From contig CAUHBW010000120.1 in NCBI GenBank assembly GCA_959604115.1, positions 1 to 9,627 of the forward strand: a stretch of 9,627 bases of DNA, read 5' to 3'. Under the pieces are notes generated by a model, which saw only the letters and a list, made by a program, of their open reading frames with translations, had not been told where the DNA came from and did not search any database. The stretch is from an uncultured Bilophila sp. Lineage in GTDB: Bacteria; Desulfobacterota; Desulfovibrionia; Desulfovibrionales; Desulfovibrionaceae. Each line of letters begins with the position of its first letter. Within the stretch, counting starts at the first letter, position 1. Made by a program: the position numbers and the translations under genes. This document shows positions 6,174 to 9,627 of this stretch, piece by piece.

Positions 6174-7574
6174 TCAGGATATCTGGCGGTATGCGCGGAT
6201 CAGCCGTTCCATGCCCGGCCTGTCCGTGAGCGTACGGACGTCGAACAGCTCGGCGGCGGCCTTGGGCGGGAACAGCCCTTCGCGGATCGCGGCTTCCCGG
6301 CAGGTCAGCCCCTCGCGTCCGGCGGCGCGGACAAGGGCCGAGCCGACGGCGTATCCCCGGACCGCGCTCGCCATCGTGGCGAGCGACATGGACTCTTCGG
6401 CGTGGCGGCGGCAGCGTTCCTCGTCGGCTTCGAGGCGGCGTACGCAGACGTCCGCGAGCAGCGGCGCGGCGTTGCGGACGAGTTCCAGCGATTCGAGCAG
6501 GGCGATGAGCTTGATCCCGCCCGAAGGCGCGATGTCCGGCTCCCCGGACTGCGCCGCCATGCCGATGGCCCAGTCGTTCGCGCCGACCTGATGCGCGATC
6601 TGGATGACCAGCTTGCACACGTGGAGGGCCTCCGGGTCGGGAAGGCCGGGGCCGAGCCGCAGTTCCCCGATGCCGCCGTCCGGCCCGGAGGCGAGGAGCA
6701 GGCAGTCGCGGGCGATCTTGCCGCAGGCCGCCGCCGCGTTGCGGACCAGCGCGGACAGGGTCATGGCGCCGTCGGAGTTCTGCATCCCGTCGAAGAAGTT
6801 GGGGTCCGGGCGTACCGGAAACCCGACGACGCCGGACAGGTTGCGGTAGATGCGCTTCATGAATCCCGGCTGCACGCCGATCCCGGTCCCCACGGCGGTG
6901 GCTCCGAGGATGCCCGTGGGCGCGTGCTTGCGGAACGCCGCGATCTGGGCGCGGGCGCGCCGGATCAGGGAGACGTAGCCGGACAGGCTCTGCCCGAGGG
7001 TCAGCGGCACCGCGTCCTGAAGGCAGGTCCGGCCGATGCGGACCACGGGGCCGAGCGCGTCCATGCGTTCCCCGACCGCCTCCTCCAGCTTCGCGAGGGC
7101 GTCCAGCAGGCCGCCGGTTTCGCGGTACAGCACGAGGGAGGCCGCCGTGGGGAACACGTCGTTGGAGGACTGGCACATGTTGACGTGGGTGTTCGGGTGG
7201 ACGCGGTCCGAGCCCTTGCGTCCGGTCAGCAGCTCGTTGGCGCGGTTGCCCAGCACCTCGTTGACGTTCATGTTGATGGAGGTGCCGCAGCCCCGGAACA
7301 CGTTGACCGGGAACTGGTCGAGGTGGCGTCCCGCGAGCAGCTCGTCGCAGGCCGCGACGACGGCGTCCGCCACGTCGGCGGGCAGGGCGCCGATCTCCTT
7401 GTTGGTCAGGGCGCAGGCCTTCTTGATTTCGACCATCGCGCGGACGATGTTCGGATGGTGCGCGAACGTGTCGTCGGAAACGTCGAAGTTTTCCATCGCC
7501 CGCAGGGTCTGAATGCCGTAGTACGCCTCGTCGGGAAGCTGGCGTTCCCCGAGGCCGTCCTTTTCCTTTCTCAT
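6174..7574 (-). CDS. Lyase A: aspartase-like subunit lacking the catalytic SS-loop
   Basis: This 466-residue protein has normal aspartase length and clear aspartase-type motifs: DEAYYGIQTLRAMENF (15-30), GTSINMNVNEV (97-107), HPNTHVNMCQSSND (126-139) and IGRTCLQDAVPLTLGQ (180-195). Aspartases and fumarases add or remove ammonia or water across a fumarate-like double bond. The signature loop GSSxMPxKxN, which carries the catalytic serine and a carboxylate-binding lysine, should follow GGIGELRL (300-307). It is replaced by GPGLPDPEALHVCK (308-321), about six residues shorter, after which the helix (VIQIAHQVGANDWAIGMAAQSGE) resumes. The other frames across this stretch do not encode the loop, so no local frameshift explains its loss. 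Position 184, His in fumarases and Gln in aspartases, is Cys. GGAG six bases before 7574 sets the start, although the frame stays open far upstream. It is most likely the substrate-binding partner of lyase B. Confidence 0.88.
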   Translation of the reverse strand: MRKEKDGLGERQLPDEAYYGIQTLRAMENFDVSDDTFAHHPNIVRAMVEIKKACALTNKEIGALPADVADAVVAACDELLAGRHLDQFPVNVFRGCGTSINMNVNEVLGNRANELLTGRKGSDRVHPNTHVNMCQSSNDVFPTAASLVLYRETGGLLDALAKLEEAVGERMDALGPVVRIGRTCLQDAVPLTLGQSLSGYVSLIRRARAQIAAFRKHAPTGILGATAVGTGIGVQPGFMKRIYRNLSGVVGFPVRPDPNFFDGMQNSDGAMTLSALVRNAAAACGKIARDCLLLASGPDGGIGELRLGPGLPDPEALHVCKLVIQIAHQVGANDWAIGMAAQSGEPDIAPSGGIKLIALLESLELVRNAAPLLADVCVRRLEADEERCRRHAEESMSLATMASAVRGYAVGSALVRAAGREGLTCREAAIREGLFPPKAAAELFDVRTLTDRPGMERLIRAYRQIS

Positions 7575-7580
7575 GGTTCG

Positions 7581-7584
7581 CTCC
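7581..7584 (-). promoter_or_regulatory. Ribosome binding site for lyase A
   Basis: On the - strand GGAG lies six bases before ATG 7574, inside the 17-base gap after the TRAP permease stop. It picks 7574 as the start. The protein then begins MRKEKDGLGERQLPDEAYYG, which matches aspartase N-termini. The upstream extension of the same frame is an out-of-frame reading of the permease gene. Confidence 0.7.
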
Positions 7585-7591
7585 GGCGTTT

Positions 7592-9529
7592 TCAGCAGGC
7601 TTGCGTCTGCGCGTTGCGTTTCATCGTGTACCGCTGCATGGCGTAGCCCGTGAGGCCGAACACCGCGCCGATCAGGTCCGTCAGGTAGCCGGGGATGATC
7701 AGCGTGACCGCCGCCGCGAAGAACAGCGCGCGGGAGACGAGCGGAAGCCGCGCTCCGAGGAAGTAGCCCTGCAACGCCGAACCGATGAAGACCACCCCGG
7801 CGAGCGCGGTGGCGATGGTGGTGGCGATGGTGAGGGGCGACCCCTGGAACAGCAGCGACGGCGCGTAGACGAACATGTACGGCACGATGAACGCCACGAA
7901 GCCCAGCCGGACGGCGGTGAAGGCCACGGCCATCGGGTTGGAGCGCGCGAGGAACGAGGCCGTGAACGCGGCGAGCGCGACCGGCGGGGTGATGGCGGAC
8001 AGGCAGGCGAAATAGAAGATGAACAGGTTCGCCGTGAGCACGGGCACGCCGAGCCCGGTGAGCGCGGGCGCGACCACCGCCGCGCAGATGAGGTAGGCCG
8101 CCGCCGTGGGCAGGCCCATGCCGAGCACGAGCGACGCGCACATGGTCAGGAACAGGGCCACGGGCACGTTGCCCCCCGAGAACGCGATGACCGCTCCGGC
8201 GAACTTCAGGCCAGTTCCGGTCATGTTCAGGACGCCGATGATGAGCCCCGCCGTGGCGCAGGCCGAGATGAGCCCCACGGCCTGCTTCGCGCCGTCCGCG
8301 ACCCCGGCGACCGCCTTGTTGACCGTGATGCGCGTGTCCCGGCGCAGGAAGGTGCACAGGACCGTGGCGTAGATCCCGAAGATCGCCGCCTTGACCACGG
8401 ACGCCTTCATCACGATCATCACGTACAGCAGCACGAGGATGGGGATGAGCAGGTGCCCGCGCCGGAGGATCAGCGAGCGGACGTTGGGCAGATCCTCGGG
8501 CTTGTGCCCGACGAGGCTCAGCTTGAGCGCCTCCAGATCGATCATGTAGTAGATGGAGGTGAAGTAGAGGAGCGCCGGGATCACGGTCGCCAGCGCGATG
8601 TCCAGATAGGGCGTGCCGGTCAGCTCCGCGATGATGAACGCCGCCGCGCCGAGGATGGGCGGGGTCATCTGCCCGCCGGTGGAGGCCACGGATTCCACGG
8701 CGGCGGAGAAGCGCGGGGAATAGCCGGTCCTGATCATCATGGGGATGGTGAACGTGCCCGAAGCGACCACGTTGGCCGAGGAACTGCCGGAGATCATCCC
8801 GAACAGCGCGCTGCCGATGACCGCCACCTTGGCCGGTCCGCCGCGCGTGCCCCCGGCGAGGCCGAGCGCCAGATCGATGAAGAACTGGCCCGCTCCGGTG
8901 CTGGCGAGGAAGGAGCTGAACAGGAAGAACAGGAAGACGAAGGACGCCGCCGTGGCGAGGGGCGTGCTCAGCATGGCGTCCATGCCCACGAGGTAGGAGA
9001 TCAGCCGCGAAAAGCTGTACCCCCGGTGCCCGCCGAAGCTGTAGGGCAGGATGTTCCCGTACAGGCCGTAGAGGATGAACAGCACGGCGATGAGCGGCAG
9101 CACGAAGCCGTTGGTCCGCCGGGTCATCTCCAGCACCAGCACGATGACGAGGCTCGAAAACACCAGATCGAGCGTCGTGGGCGACACGCCGATGCGGAAG
9201 ACGATTTCGTTCATCGAGACGATGAAGTAGGCGCAGGCCGCCACGGACAGGACGATCAGCCCGATGTCGGCGGCTCCGGGCCGGGAGGCGTTTGACTTTG
9301 CGGAAAAAGGATATAGAAGATAGGCGAGGACCAGCCCGAAGCCGAGGTGCGTGTAATACAGTATCCACGGCTCAAGCGAGCTGTAGCCCAGAAAGTAGAT
9401 GTGGAACAGGGCCATGACGAGCCCTATGCACAGGAACAGCCGGTAGCTGAAGCCGGTGAGGGTCCGGGCGCTGTAGCCCTCTTCCCCGATTTTTTCGGCT
9501 TCACGTACGACGTCGTCACTCATATTCAT
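7592..9529 (-). CDS. TRAP transporter fused permease (4TM/12TM, TAXI-type)
   Basis: This 645-residue inner-membrane protein fuses the small DctQ-like and large DctM-like permease subunits, as in the TRAP 4TM/12TM fusion family usually paired with TAXI-type periplasmic binding proteins. The first part (about 28-160) has roughly four membrane segments. The DctM-like part follows, with hallmark loops ALFGMISGSSSANVVASGTF (241-260), GGQMTPPILGAAAFI (285-299), LGMGLPTAAAYLICA (469-483) and SAITPPVALAAF (511-522), then several C-terminal segments. TRAP systems use ion gradients to import organic acids and amino acids at low concentration. AAGGAG (9542-9537) is seven bases before ATG 9529. No binding-protein gene is visible here; it may lie just beyond the right edge. 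It is the first visible gene of the operon and likely imports the substrate used by the lyases and epimerase. Confidence 0.93.
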   Translation of the reverse strand: MNMSDDVVREAEKIGEEGYSARTLTGFSYRLFLCIGLVMALFHIYFLGYSSLEPWILYYTHLGFGLVLAYLLYPFSAKSNASRPGAADIGLIVLSVAACAYFIVSMNEIVFRIGVSPTTLDLVFSSLVIVLVLEMTRRTNGFVLPLIAVLFILYGLYGNILPYSFGGHRGYSFSRLISYLVGMDAMLSTPLATAASFVFLFFLFSSFLASTGAGQFFIDLALGLAGGTRGGPAKVAVIGSALFGMISGSSSANVVASGTFTIPMMIRTGYSPRFSAAVESVASTGGQMTPPILGAAAFIIAELTGTPYLDIALATVIPALLYFTSIYYMIDLEALKLSLVGHKPEDLPNVRSLILRRGHLLIPILVLLYVMIVMKASVVKAAIFGIYATVLCTFLRRDTRITVNKAVAGVADGAKQAVGLISACATAGLIIGVLNMTGTGLKFAGAVIAFSGGNVPVALFLTMCASLVLGMGLPTAAAYLICAAVVAPALTGLGVPVLTANLFIFYFACLSAITPPVALAAFTASFLARSNPMAVAFTAVRLGFVAFIVPYMFVYAPSLLFQGSPLTIATTIATALAGVVFIGSALQGYFLGARLPLVSRALFFAAAVTLIIPGYLTDLIGAVFGLTGYAMQRYTMKRNAQTQAC

Positions 9530-9627
9530 GTAGGGACTCCTTCTTTACATGATCCCGCGGTGCGGAGGGAGGGTATCCGCCATACACCCCACGAACCGGT
9601 TGGGGGGCGGGCCGACCCGGGGGCCCC
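9530..9627 (-). promoter_or_regulatory. Leader of the operon with ribosome binding site; no gene seen
   Basis: Besides AAGGAG (- strand, 9542-9537) I see no clear -10/-35 promoter or operator. One - strand frame ends in TAA just before the ribosome binding site after a short proline-rich peptide. It does not look like the end of a TAXI binding protein, so I do not call it. The last 40 bases contain long G and C runs and may be low-quality contig-end sequence. Confidence 0.4.

Noticed and set aside
3582..7646. A 1354-codon open frame on the + strand antisense to the epimerase and both lyases
   Set aside because: It is a shadow of GC-rich coding sequence. Its translation is a low-complexity Gly/Ala/Arg/Asp/His mix with no motifs, while three convincing genes occupy the opposite strand.
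7601..9295. A 564-codon + strand open frame opposite the TRAP permease
   Set aside because: It is a highly charged, repetitive translation made mostly of Arg, Glu, Asp, Gly and His, which is a mirror of membrane-protein codons in high-GC DNA.
7575..9368. An upstream extension of the lyase A frame through the TRAP permease gene (up to 1064 codons in total)
   Set aside because: The extension is Arg/His/Pro-rich and antifunctional in composition, and overlaps the permease in another frame. The ribosome binding site and aspartase N-terminus place the start at 7574.
9544..9627. The possible 3' end of a TAXI binding protein upstream of the permease
   Set aside because: One - strand frame ends in TAA at the right place, but the visible peptide (RFVGCMADTLPPHRGIM) lacks the usual HPGA-type ending and is too short to judge.
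1..9627. CRISPR arrays, tRNA or rRNA genes, insertion sequences or attachment sites
   Set aside because: I saw no regularly spaced repeats, cloverleaf sequences, transposase motifs or terminal inverted repeats with target duplications anywhere in the window.

Overview
The window comes from a GC-rich bacterium with strong Shine-Dalgarno sites and many exported proteins. I judge it to be a Gram-negative anaerobe, perhaps of the Desulfovibrionaceae type. That guess rests only on gene style: a TRAP fused permease, aspartase-like lyases and small secreted hypotheticals. It is weak.

Layout. Positions 1-3347 (+ strand) hold the 3' end of a DUF2207 membrane protein gene, then three genes for exported proteins I cannot name (367-1348, 1497-2651, 2693-3347). 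Three of these four genes are broken by single-base frameshifts. There are five breaks in all, each of the same kind: one base appears to be missing. A strong bidirectional hairpin terminator (about 3484-3515) separates this block from a convergent operon.

Positions 3543-9529 (- strand) form a compact four-gene operon with no frameshifts. In transcription order it encodes a TRAP 4TM/12TM fused permease (9529-7592), an aspartase/fumarase-superfamily protein here called lyase A (7574-6174), a second member called lyase B (6143-4770), and an enolase-superfamily epimerase, racemase or cycloisomerase (4697-3543). Gaps are 17, 30 and 72 bases; the last holds a perfect 11-bp hairpin.

The main discovery candidate is the lyase pair. 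Lyase A keeps the two N-terminal substrate-binding motifs and most of the T-H-x-Q-type motif, but has lost the catalytic GSSxMPxKxN loop. Lyase B keeps a perfect GSSIMPGKVNP loop but has lost the others. Active sites in this superfamily are built from three different subunits of a tetramer, so the two halves look complementary. I infer an obligate heteromeric lyase with composite active sites. With the permease and the enolase-superfamily enzyme it would form an uptake and catabolic route for a chiral acid, probably amino- or dicarboxylate-like, whose identity the sequence does not reveal.
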